Source: Theristus sp. LFF4_11 (lineage: Eukaryota > Nematoda > Chromadorea > Monhysterida > Xyalidae). Taken from it: a stretch of 64,000 bases of DNA. Positions within the stretch are counted from its first letter, which is position 1, and each line of letters starts with the position of its first letter. The stretch covers positions 1 through 64,000 of the forward strand of contig JASANC010002269.1 of assembly GCA_030248135.1 (NCBI GenBank), written 5' to 3'. Positions 36,660-54,600 of this stretch are shown piece by piece. The notes below the pieces were generated by a model. It was not told the origin of the DNA. It did not search any database and was given only the letters and a program-made list of their open reading frames with translations. The translations under genes were made by a program, and so were the position numbers.

Positions 36660-38575
36660 GAAATGTTTAGTCCGTAGGAATTCAATACGCTGATCACGGA
36701 TTTTGGGATAGTTTTCTTACGTGAGCAACTCTAGATGCTGAATCGTGACGATTTCGGGCGAATCGGCCGTGGAAGTTGGCGAAATCGGTCCAGAAACGAA
36801 AAACAACAAAAGGGTGTTTTCCAGGGTAATTCAATGCGCTGATCACGAATTTTGGGTTAGTTTTCTTACGCGAGCAACTCTAGATGCTGAATCGTGACGA
36901 TTTCGGGCGAATCGGCCGTGGTAATTGGCGAAATCGGTCCAGAAACGAAAAACAAGAAAAGGGTGTTTTCCAGGGTAATTCAATGCGCTGATCACGAATT
37001 TTGGGTTAGTTTTCTTACGTGAGCAACTCTAGATGCTGAATCGTGACGATTTCGGGCGAATCGGCCGTGGAAGTTGGCGAAATCGGTCCAGAAACGAAAA
37101 ACAAGAAAAAAATGTTTTCCAGGGTAATTCAATGCGCTGATCACCGATATTGGGTTAGTTTTCTTACGTGAGCAACTCTAGATGCTGAATCGTGACGATT
37201 TCGGGCGAATCGGCCGTGGAAGTTGGCGAAATCGGTCCAGAAACGAAAAACAAGAAAAGGGTGTTTTCCAGGGTAATTCAATGCGCTGATCACAAATTTT
37301 GGGTTAGTTTTCTTACGTGAGCAACTCTAGACGCTGAATCGTGACGATTTCGGGCGAATCGGGCGTGGAAGTTGGCGAAATCGGTCCAGAAACGAAAAAC
37401 AAGAAAAGCGTGTTTTCCAGGGTAATTCAATGCGCTGATCACGGAATTTGGGTTAGTTTTTTTACGTGAGCAACTCTAGATGCTGAATCGTGACGATTTC
37501 GGGCGAATCGGCCGTGGAAGTTGGCGAAATCGGTCCAGAAACGAAAAACAAGAAAAGGGTGTTTTCCAGGGTATTTCAATGCGCTTATAACAAAATTTGG
37601 GTTAGTTTTCTTACGTGAGCAACTCTAGACGCTGAATCGTGACGATTTCGGGCGAATCGGGCGTGGAAGTTGGCGAAATCGGTCCAGAAACGAAAAACAA
37701 GAAAATGGTGTTTTCCAGGGTAATTCAATGCGCTGATCACGGATTTTGGGTTAGTTTTCTTACGTGAGCAACTCTAGATGTTGAATCGTGACGATTTCGG
37801 GCGAATCGGCCGTGGAAGTTGGCGAAATCGGTCCAGAAACGAAAAACAAGAAAAGGGTGTTTTCCAGGGTAATTCAATGCGCTGATCACGGATTTTGGGT
37901 TAGTTTTCTTACGTGAGCAACTCTAGATGCTGAATCGTGACGATTTCGGGCGAATCGGCCGTGGAAGTTGGCGAAATCGGTTCAGAAACGAAAAACAAGA
38001 AAAGGGTGTTTTCCAGGGTAATTTAATGCGCTGATCACGAATTTTGGGTTAGTTTTCTTACGTGAGCAATTCTAGATGCTGAATCGTGACGATTTCGGGC
38101 GAATCGGCCGTGGAAGTTGGCGAAATTGGTCCAGGAACGAAAAACAAGAAAAGGGTGTTTTCCAGGGTAATTCAATCGTGATCAGAATTTTGGGTTATTT
38201 CTGGGGGATTACTGAATCGTGACGATTTCGGGCGAATCGGCCGTGGAACTTGGCGAAATCGGTCCAGAAATTAAAAAACGAGAAAACGGTTTTTCCGGGG
38301 TAATTCAATGGGTTGATCACGGATTTTGGGTTAGTTTTCTTGTATGAGCAACTCTAGATACTGAATCGTGACGATTTATGGTGAATCGGCCGTGGAATTT
38401 AGCGAAACCGGTCCAGAAATGAAAAAACAAGAAAACGGTGTTTTCCATGGTAATTCATTACGCCGATCACGGCTTTTGGGTCAGTTTTTCTTTGTGAGCG
38501 ATTCTAGGTACTGAATCGTGACGATTTTGGGGATCGGAAAGGGTGGCATAGGAAAAATCGGCCTAAAAAACGAAA
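36660..38575. repeat. Satellite array, 149-bp monomer, about 12-13 copies
   Basis: CAATGCGCTGATCAC starts at 36832, 36981, 37130, 37279, 37428, 37577, 37726, 37875, 38024 and 38173, exactly 149 bp apart each time. Central monomers are nearly identical. The edges (36660-36780 and 38190-38575) are divergent, as expected for unequal exchange. No ORF. Confidence 0.93.
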
Positions 38576-38645
38576 AATGAAAAACCAATTTTGGTTTAGA
38601 AGAATGTGTGACCAACGAATTGTGATTTTGGTCCGACCTTGGGGC

Positions 38646-39700
38646 TTATGTAAAAGTCAGAATATTATCTAAAAATGCGTGAGACGCATATAAAAAAGGA
38701 ATATGCCTGGTGTAACCAGGGAAAGCTGGCCGGCAACGCTTTTCAAGTCTCTGATGGGTACACACGGAATACAAGTACATAAGGGTCATATTTTTGCGCC
38801 GCGTGTTTTTTTTTTTTTTTGAAGCACGCCCCCCACCGATTCCGGAAACCCGAAGGTACCAAACTCCGGTGGGATTGGGGAATGGACGGCTGACCATCCC
38901 GTGGAACCAATACCCTCGGCATGTGAGGGGGACAGCCTCTAAGCCCCGCTCTGTCCTGGGGGCACCAGTGATCTTAGCCCGATTTCGGTTTCGGTGGCCT
39001 GCGGTCGCTATATCCCCGGAGGGCAGCGAATCCGAAGGTTTTCGTTTTCGTTTTCGTTTTGCTGAAAAGCGTAAAACTTTGAAGTTATTTTTTAATTGTT
39101 CTCTTCGATTTAATCTAAAATCACGCCATGTGCGAAATTCTGTAAATTCTGTGCAAAAACAGAAAAATTAGAGATTGCAAAACATTGTTGCATGTAGCTT
39201 TTTCGTTGTTGTTAACGTACGCACCGCTGTGTACACACCGTTGTGTGTTGTTGTCTTCCGTTGATTTTCACCTTTTTTACCGGTGTCACCTTCAACTAGT
39301 GTGGCAGGATAAACCGTCTGTCCCGTGAGTCATTGCCTTTGCCACAGGAGACCTTGCGTTCCGCAATGCTTCTGCGATACAATTTGTCCTGAACAAACCA
39401 GTGTCAGCGAGCTAAAGTCTGATTGTTATTTTAGTAGTTTTAGTGGTCGCTAAATGCCCGAAATCCGCAAATGTGAAAGGTCATTTGTCTACAATACAAA
39501 GCACGAGGGTTGCCATGTGCAACCGAAATCATAAATAAACGCGCAAAAATATGACTCTTATGTACTTGTATCCGTGTGTACCACATCAGAGACTTGAAAA
39601 GCGTTGTCGAGCCAAGTCTTTCACTGCTTACACAAGGCCATATTCCTTCTTTTATATGCGTCTCACGCATTTTTAGATAATTTACTTTTATAATCATTTC
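38646..39700. mobile_element. Foldback element with about 150-bp inverted ends and a nested SINE fragment
   Basis: ATTATCTAAAAATGCGTGAG at 38665 recurs inverted near 39665-39684, and similarity continues through CAACGCTTTTCAAGTCTCTG and ATACAAGTACATAAG. Inside, 38826-38900 matches in reverse the 3' part of the SINE at 60023-60260 (CCGGAAACC, then ACCAAACTCCGG). Confidence 0.78.
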
Positions 39701-40192
39701 CACTGTGTTTTATTTCTTCTGTTTTGGCTCTTGTTGTTGGGTGCGCTTTGTTGTTTTTGGTTTCTCGTGTCGAAAAGGCAATGTACCCAACCGTAGGTTT
39801 GAGAACTGGGTATCTTATTTATTGATTGATTGCGAAACGTGTGAAGTTTGAAATATGATAAATAAAAGCTTGATTGAAATCAGCAAACACGCGTGAAAAA
39901 AAACTGTCAATCCATTCTTACTGAGAAACGTCGATTGCTGACTCAGGCATAGTTTGTTTCTTTAAACCTGTCATAATTTTTTGGCAGAACACAAAGCCCG
40001 ATAAAAAACGGGATCAGGTTGGCAAGAAAACATTCAGCCAGAATGAGGTTTTTGATTCTAACTATCTAGATAAATCTGTCCCGTTCCTTCTTTCATAATT
40101 TGAAGTTTCGTTTGCTCTGTGTTCTGTGAAAAAAGTGATAGGCTTAAACAAACATACTTTACTAGAAGAAAACCAACAATAAAAAACGTTTT
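39701..40192. other. Intergenic or 3' flank of the Sox gene, no feature seen
   Basis: AT-rich unique-looking DNA. I see no ORF or repeat worth naming. Confidence 0.4.
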
Positions 40193-46536
<6,344 letters not shown>

Positions 46537-48477
46537 TTAGTGCCTGTAGTCAAAGACACCATGCGGACACCGGTGAAATCCTAGCCTGAAGACACGGGAT
46601 TTCGTTATAACAATGTGATGTCACACAAACAAACACACAGGTACGCACACCTCCAGTCCGCGCGCATGTGCCTGTGTGTTTGCTTTAGGATTGTGTGCAA
46701 CATGGATCATGATAATCGCCTTGAAAAAAACAAGTCCGCTGGTTGCCTGCGGAATCTGTTGTTGGAACTGCATTTGATCGATCAGCATGTCCTTGTCCTA
46801 GTGACTTTGTACTGATTTTCACGTTAAACTCAGCAAAAAGTTGTGCAACACTTTATCTTCAACACCTCCTCAGTACAGTTTACTGGTTGACAGTGTATGT
46901 ATTACCCCGCGATACAACCCGCAATCATCGGCGCAACTTTTTTTTTATTTTCCGAGATTGCAATTCTTGTATATCGCAGTTCGTCAACACCGCAACACAT
47001 CAAAAAGCAAGGAAAACGGAGCACTGTACAGCATGAAGGCGGTAAATTTTGTAACAAAAATTGAAATACAACGGCGAGATAAAAATATGTTTTCAGTTCC
47101 ATGCCATGTGGCGTCACCAATTCGGCAAGAAAAAAACCCGAAAAAAAACAGCAGCGCAGCGATACGGTACACCGAAGAACGAAAACGTGGTACAACAACA
47201 GCCACGCACTTGAAAACAAAATATGTGAAAAAAGCGCCCGAAAACCACACCAAAAACGCGCGCCCGCTTTACCCACCGTCTGAGCATGCGAAATTTTGCT
47301 GCTTTTAGTTGAATGTTGCATGTTTGTGAGTCAGCTACTGATCCGCGTCAGGTTAGACACTGCAATTTTTTCGCAAAGTTAAAACGTTAAAACGCTTACA
47401 AATGCTAAAAAAGCGTCCGAACAGGCGTCCGGTGCCGCTATATGCCTAGGTATCCTGTCCGCTTCGGTGTCCCGCATGATGTCCCGAAACTTAAAAAAAC
47501 GTGGCATGGCAACACCACACTCGGCGTTTTGGGCCACTTTTGTTTCCTGGACCCGGACACCAACTCGGGACACTCAAGCGGACAAGACAGCGGGCATCTG
47601 TTTGGACACCCTGTTAGCGTTGTGCTGCTGCAGCTAGCTTGGATATTGCATGATCACGATATGTTGTCTTGCACCGACAAAAATCGCATGTTTTTCGTCG
47701 TAATTCGAAAATAAATCAGAGGTCCTGAAGCTGGAAAACAAATTTTGTTGCTGTGGGTGGCACATTCACAAGTCGCAGCTCTTTCGCAGCCAAATCCCAA
47801 TTAAGACAATACCGGAATGCGAATGCACCATTCACACCACGGCTTTATGCGGCAGATATCTGTGAAACATGTCCGTGTTTTTGATTGCTCATGATTGTTT
47901 TTTTTCATTCGAAGACAAAATTTTAGTTTTTTTCGTGAATCAAGGAGCTGAAAGCGGTCAAAATTTAACCGTTGCACGTCGGCACAGTTTTCTTGATGAG
48001 ACGGCCTTTTTTATTTCCCTTTTGTCATGCATGGCACCAAAAACGCCAGACAGGTGTACCCGTTCAACATTACACCGAAAAAAACTTTCAATGTATACGT
48101 TTTTTCATTAAAACTGATTAGCATAATTGCATGTTATATTCGGAAATCGTGTTTTTCGGCTACTTTGATTTTGCGAAAGCGTGAAAAAATGTTTTGTTTG
48201 ACACAGCCAAACACGCGAAAACACTACCGTAAATATAAGTTTATAAAAAAGTTGCACTGCTATCAAAATTCAACAAGAACTACGATACATATGAAACAAA
48301 TTGAAAAAAAATAACATCTGCAAGGTTGAACAAGTGCCAGCGCAAAAAAAGCTGGACAAATTTAGCATTGTTGCAAAATTAAAATCTTTTACTTTGCCGA
48401 TGATTTACTTTCATTATTGGCCGATCCGCTAATGTGCATGTACACAAAAAATGGCCATGTTCAAAAATGTTTCAAGT
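46537..48477. other. Intergenic region between Sox and SLC22 genes
   Basis: No gene recognised. A CA/TG-rich stretch with CACACAAACAAACACACAGG is at 46620 and its inverse near 46670. The second GTGTCC element is at 47405-47625. ORFs at 46841-47308 and 46902-47321 overlap on opposite strands and look like chance. Confidence 0.5.
47405..47625. repeat. Inverted-repeat element with GTGTCC words, copy 2
   Basis: GCGTCCGAACAGGCGTCCGG at the left and GTTTGGACACCC at the right, with CACACTCGG and GTTTTGG interior words shared with 45586-45735. Confidence 0.5.
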
Positions 48478-48696
48478 TCATTTCTCGTCCAGTTTCATCA
48501 ATTCTTTATCGCTTTCAACTGTCGACTTCGACGGCTTCGCCTTGAACTGGTTGACCGCGTCTGTGAAGTGCTGTGGCAGGGCGTGGCCGAGTGTCTCCGG
48601 CAACGCGCACGTCAGCAGACCGGCCAGAAACGCGCTGCCACCGAAGATCACCATCGGAATCCAATTAGCGTTTGGCGCCTGGGATGGCGCAAAAAA
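48478..48696 (-). CDS. SLC22 exon 11: last helix and tail
   Basis: Encodes WIPMVIFGGSAFLAGLL, then LPETLGHALPQ, then a Lys/Ser/Glu tail ending at TGA 48480-48478. An alternative in-frame acceptor at 48678 would drop six residues. Confidence 0.85.
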   Translation of the reverse strand, partial: FFAPSQAPNANWIPMVIFGGSAFLAGLLTCALPETLGHALPQHFTDAVNQFKAKPSKSTVESDKELMKLDEK

Positions 48697-51600
48697 CTGG
48701 CAGGAATTGTTTTGGTCAGTCAGCCAGTTTTATTCTGCAGTGCACCAGAGAAGTGCAAGACCCCATGAGCAGGCAAGCCATGAGTTGTTTACAGCTAGTG
48801 CACTCAGTGTGTGGACTGTTGACTGTTGACGAACGCTGCATGCGCTAGCAAGAAAAAAAGAAAGAACGGGATCGGAGTGACAGGAAAACACATTTTCAGT
48901 GACAGATGGGCGTGTGTAATTTCAACGAGACGCGACACGTTCGTTCTGATATCTCAAAAAACTGTACTTCAAAGTTTCGCATGCTCTGCATTTTTTGCGA
49001 AGAAAGTATCAGATTTTTAAGCAAACATAGTTTTCAGGTGGCGATTTTATCTCTTTCGCCAGTAAAAATTTTAAAAAAAATCAAATAGAACGAACCAGTT
49101 TCGCCAGTCCAGCAATGTACGGACAAATCATGCTGCCGATTCGACAGACGGCCGAACACGAGGACAAACCGCCGCTTCGGATCACGGTCGGATACAGTTC
49201 GGCCGTTAAGACGTACACTAGCGCAAATGCTATTGAAACGCCCAATTTGCCGCTCAGCGCCAGCAGCAGTAGCAGCGTTGGCTGGTTGGCTGGCGTGTGC
49301 AAGAAACGGTCTTTAGAATACGAAATTTTTCAGAATGGAACGTACCTGAATGTTGCATCGAATGTTTACACACAGTGGAACACAAACGCACAGGCACAGG
49401 CAATATGTGTAGCAGTAGTGCACAGCTGGTCCGTTTGTTTGTGCGCTGTGTGCAAACGCATCAACCAGAAATACAAAGCCTCTGCAGTCGAACTCTAAAT
49501 TATAGGGAATCAGCTGATTGGTTGGGATTACGGTATGGATGCTTTCTATGCAGAACGACAGACGACGCTCCACAGTGATGCCTGCACGGAAAACATGCAT
49601 CACGTGACCACCAACCAATCAGCCAATCAGCTGACTCCCTATAAATCAGAGTTCGACTGTAGAGACAAGAAAGCCTCCAGAATGACTGCACTTATGAATC
49701 CGATTGCAATTAACGACGCGGCACAGTGCAACAGCATTGCCACGGTGGTGTTGCGTCGTCCCAGGTGCAGCAACGCAAACGCCATCGCGTACGCAGGATA
49801 CTCAAGGGCACCTGGAATATGGGAAGGACATTGAACAGAACTTAACAATCATGGAGTAATCAATCAGGAGGTGGGTTGCATTTGAATTCCGCTCTTTGAT
49901 TAGTCCAATCAGCTCGATATGGTAGCCCAATCAGTGCGTCAGAGCCATATTCAAGTGCCACACTCAAAACTTTGATACTCAATTATTCAAAGAAAAAATG
50001 GGAATATTTTATTGAATGGATGAAGTCAAAAACATGGTTTGTCTGCCAATCACTGACCTGCCATGAGATTGTTCAGAAACATGTTGCCCGCGCTAAACAG
50101 ACTGATATTTAGCGTCAACCCAAAGTAGATCATTGAGATCACGCACCTGAATTAAAAAGGCTTGTGTGCGAATTAAAAAAAGTTTAAAAAAGCAATGCTA
50201 CGCCTAAATGTGAATGGTGCTCCGCGTGGCGTTTTCTGCAGTTTTTTTTGAAATTTTGGAATGGATTTTGACATGTTATAAAGATTAGCATGAATATCAG
50301 CGTGACTACAGTTTTTGAAACACTATTGATTAAATTTCAAGAAAAAAAGGTTTCAGTACCAAACAACATAGAGCAGCATGGCTCGAACGACCAAAACGGG
50401 ATAGTTGAAGATTTGGAGAAAATTCTCGCGTTTCTCACGTTGTTCTTGTTCCAGCTGCGAAAACGGAATGAGTTTTAGCGACATCCTCAGAGTAATTTTA
50501 AAGAAAAAGCTCCAGCTCAAAGACTTTGCACTCGTTTGTTGTAACACAGCAAATGCTAGAGAACAAATGCTTTTTTCGCCAACATCAACGGAATGTTCAC
50601 CTCCGCTGCAGCTTTGGCATCCATGATGAATTGCGCTTTGTCGCCAATCTTTGCGCGATTCAATTCGGCCGCTCTCAGGAGCACTTTGGTTCCCTCGGCC
50701 ACTTGGCCTGTGGCCATCAACCACCGCGGACTCTCCGGCACAACCCTAGAAATACGAATAATACAGTGCAGTCGAACTCTAAATTATAGGGAATCAATCA
50801 CCCGATTGGCTGGTGGTCACGTGTAGCATGTTTTCTGTGCAGGCCTTGTTGTGGGGGTGGAGTTTGGCTTGACGACAGAACGCATGCATACCGTAATCAC
50901 CAACGAATCAGCTGATTCCCTATACTTTAGAGTTCGACTGTATAACAAATGGAATTCCTCGCAGATACGAATGGCGTTATGTCAATTCTTGCGGGTCTTG
51001 CAAAATTATTTCCCCTAAAAAATTTCCTTCTATCAAAGCTTTCAATACCAGTTGACAGGACAGGCCACCACAACACGAACATACATTGTACTAGGATACA
51101 AAAGTTCCCTTTTGTTAAAAAAAATTATCCCAAAACCAAAACACACTATCGCCTGTTTCGCAAGTTTCGTACTCGTTCTCGGGAACACGAAAACGTGTAT
51201 GCGAAAAACTTGCTTTCGAAACTCCAAAACAAAACTCGGTAGAGCAAAAAAAAACTTTCCACACCAATAGGTGGACACGCAGAACAGCGCCGGCACGGAA
51301 GCGACCAGATTCAGGTGACGCCAGTCGGGCAGCAGATACGCGAAGCCGCACAGGGACATGTAGCCGGTGGCGTACGCCATGAAGTACCAGCCGCCGACGA
51401 ACGAGCGCCAGCTGTCGCCAACGATCTCCAGCGCTGTGAAACGATGGCGATTAGTGAGGTATGATGCTTTCATTTTGGTCTCACAACTCAATGCGCGCAT
51501 TTATAGTTTCATGGATGACGCGGGAATTCGAAATTGGTAAAATGATCCGAGTCCCCCACACTTAGGCGACTTTGAATTGCCACATAATGATTGAAACTAG

Positions 51601-54600
51601 TTTCCTTGCTACGTCTGTACTGCACTGTACACCCAGGAAGGGCGTTTCCTCCCACCCCCAAAATTTTTTGTTGCGATTTCAGGGGCTGAAACCGTGACAG
51701 AAGGGGGGTTTTCGGGTACGCTGAGTTCAAAAATCTTATTTACAAGTTTGCCCGACGCTTCTACTGTGCCCTAAACGCGTATGCCATGGGGATGAGGAGG
51801 GAAAATTCCTTGATAATCAATTTTAAATGAAAAAACACACCACAAGGAACCTGAAATCCTGTTACAAAAAACAACGCGAATATATTTTTTTTTCCAACAA
51901 AAAACCCCAAAAACGGCCTCTATAGGGACGGAAAGGGAAAAAATTGAAAAAATCGGAAAATAGCCAAAAAAAATTTGAAAACTAAGCCATAAACACAAAT
52001 CGAGGTCGTTGAGTCCGAATATGACGTTTATTTTGCCATACGAATTACTCCGCGCCCTAAAAACGGCTTCTATAGGGACGGAAAGGGAAAAAAATTGAAA
52101 AAATCGGAAACAAGCCAAAAAATTGAAAACTAAACCATAAACACAAATCGAGGTCGCTGAGTCCGAATATGACGTTTATTTTGCCATACAAATTACTCCG
52201 CGCCCTAAAAACGGCCTCTATAGGGACGGAAAGGGAAAAAATTGAAAAAATCGGAAACTAGCAAAAAAATTTGAAAACTAAGCCATAAACACAAATCGAG
52301 GTCGTTGAGTCCGAATATGACGTTTATTTTGCCATACGAATTACTCCGCGCCCTAAAAACGGCCTCTATAGAGACGGAAAATAGAAAAAATTGAAAAAAT
52401 CGGAAACTAGCCAAAAAAATGAAAACTAAACCATAAACACAAATCGAGGTCGCTGAGTCTGAATATGACGTTTATTTTGTCATACGAATTACTCCGCGCC
52501 CTAAACACGGCCTCTATCGGGACGGAAAGGGAAAAAATGAAAAAATCGGAAACTAGCAAAAAAAATCTGAAAACTAAGCCATAAACACAAATCGAGGTCG
52601 TTGAGTCCGAATATGACGTTTATTTTGCCATACGAATTACTCCGCGCCCTAAAAACGGCCTCTATAGGGACGGAAAGGAAAAAAATTGAAAAAATTGGAA
52701 ACTAGCCAAAAAAAATTTAAAACCAAACCATAAACACAATTCGAGATTGCTGAGTCCGAATATGACGTTTATTTTGCTATACGAATTACTCCGCGCCCTA
52801 AAAACGACTTCTATAAGGACGGAAAGGAAAAAAATTGAAAAAATCGGAAACTAGCCAAAAAAAATTTGAAAACTAAGCCATAAACACAAATCGAGGTCGC
52901 TGAGTCCGAATATAACGTTTATTTTGCCATACGAATTACTCCGCGCCCTAAAAACGGCTTCTATAGGGACGGAATTTTAGAGGCGATTTTAAAGTGCGGA
53001 GTAATTCTTATGGCAAAATAAACGTCATATTCGGACTCAGCCACCTCAATTTGTATTTATGGCTCAGTTTTCAGTTTTTTTGGCTAGTTTCCGATTTTTT
53101 CAATTTTTTTCCCTTTCCGTCCCTATAGAGGTCGTTTTTAGGGCGCGGAGTAATTCGTATGGCAAAATAAACGTCATATTCGGACTCAGCAATTTTGATT
53201 TGTGTTTATGGTTTAGTTTTCACTTTTTTTGGCTAGTTTCCGATTTTTCCAATTTTTTCCCTTTCCGTCCCAGAGGCTGTTTTTAAGGTGCGGAGTAATT
53301 CGTATAGCAAAATAAACGTCATATTCGGACTCAGCAATCTCGATTTGTGTTTATGGCTTAGTTTTCAGATTTTTTTGGCTAGTTTCCGATTTTTTCAATT
53401 TTTTTCCTTTTCCGTCCCAATAGAGGCCGTTTTTAAGGCCCGGAGTAATTCGAATGGCAAAATAAACGTCATATTCGGACTCAGCGACCTCGATTTGTGT
53501 TTATGGCTTAGTTTTCAAATTTTTTTGGCTAGTTTCCGATTTTTTCAATTTTTTCCCCTTTCCGTCCCTATAGAGGCCGTTTTAGGGCGCGGAGTAATTC
53601 GTATGGCAAAATAAACGTTATATTCGGACTCAGAAATTTTGATTTGTGTTTATGGCTTAGTTTTCAAATTTTTTTTGCTAGTTTCCGATTTTTTCAATTT
53701 TTTCCCCTTCACGTCCTTATAGAGGCCGTTTTTAGGGCGCGGAGTAATTCGAATGGCAAAATAAACGTCATATTCGGACTCAGCGACCTCGATTTGTGTT
53801 TATGGCTTAGTTTTCAGATTTTTTTGGCTAGTTTCCGATTTTTTCAATTTTTTCCCTTTCCGTCCTTATAGAAACCGTTTTTAGGGCCCGGAGTAATTCG
53901 TATAGCAAAATAAACGTCATATTCGGACTCAGCGACCTCGATTTGTGTTTATGGCTTAGTTTTCAGTTTTTTTTTTGGCTAGTTTCCGATTTTTTCAATT
54001 TTTTCCCTTTCCGTCCCTATAGAGGCTGTTTTTAGGGCGCGGAGTAATTCGTATGGCAAAATAAACGTCATATTCGGACTCATCGATTTCGATTTGTGTT
54101 TATGGCTTAGTTTTCAAAATTTTTTTTGGCTAGTTTCCGATTTTTTCAATTTTTTCCCTTTCCATCCCTATAGAGGCCGTTTTTAGGGCGCGGAGTATTT
54201 CGTATGGCAAAATAAACGTCATATTCGGACTCAACGACCTCGATTTGTATTTGTAACAGGATTTCAGGTTCCTTGTGGTGCGTTTTTTCATTTAAAATTG
54301 ATTATCAAGGAATTTTCCCTCCTCATCCCCATGGCATACGCGTTTAGGGCACAGTAGAAGCGTCGGGCAAACTTGTAAATAAAATTTTTGAACTCAGCGT
54401 ACCTGAAAACCCCCTTTCTGTCACGGTTTCAGCCCCTGAAATCGCAACAAAAAATTTTGGGGGTGGGAGGAAACGCCCTGCACCCAGGTGGTCTTGGAAA
54501 GTCACAGCTCGAATTGTACTGTTTACTTCAAAGCCGAAACAAAGCCGTCAAGAACTATACACACTAGGCCTTCACCTCTAAAAAAAACCAACACAGAAAA

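Larger units (their letters stand above)
51638..54480. mobile_element. hAT-like element with an inverted satellite core, 8-bp target duplication
   Basis: The flanks carry a perfect 8-bp direct repeat CACCCAGG (51630-51637, 54481-54488). The ends AAGGGCGTTTCC and GGAAACGCCCTG are inverted and similarity runs about 210-240 bp inward. An 8-bp duplication and a CAGGG-like tip fit the hAT superfamily. There is no transposase. The interior is two oppositely oriented satellite arrays. It lies in SLC22 intron 4. Confidence 0.82.

Noticed and set aside
36660..38575. CRISPR-like array
   Set aside because: The repeats are contiguous 149-bp monomers without unique spacers, so this is a satellite.
46841..47321. 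Overlapping 155- and 139-codon ORFs on opposite strands
   Set aside because: No domain in either. Mutual overlap without conserved features suggests chance.
52205..53871. Repeated ORFs with FRFFQFF-type peptides
   Set aside because: They are translations of the 148-bp satellite in both orientations.
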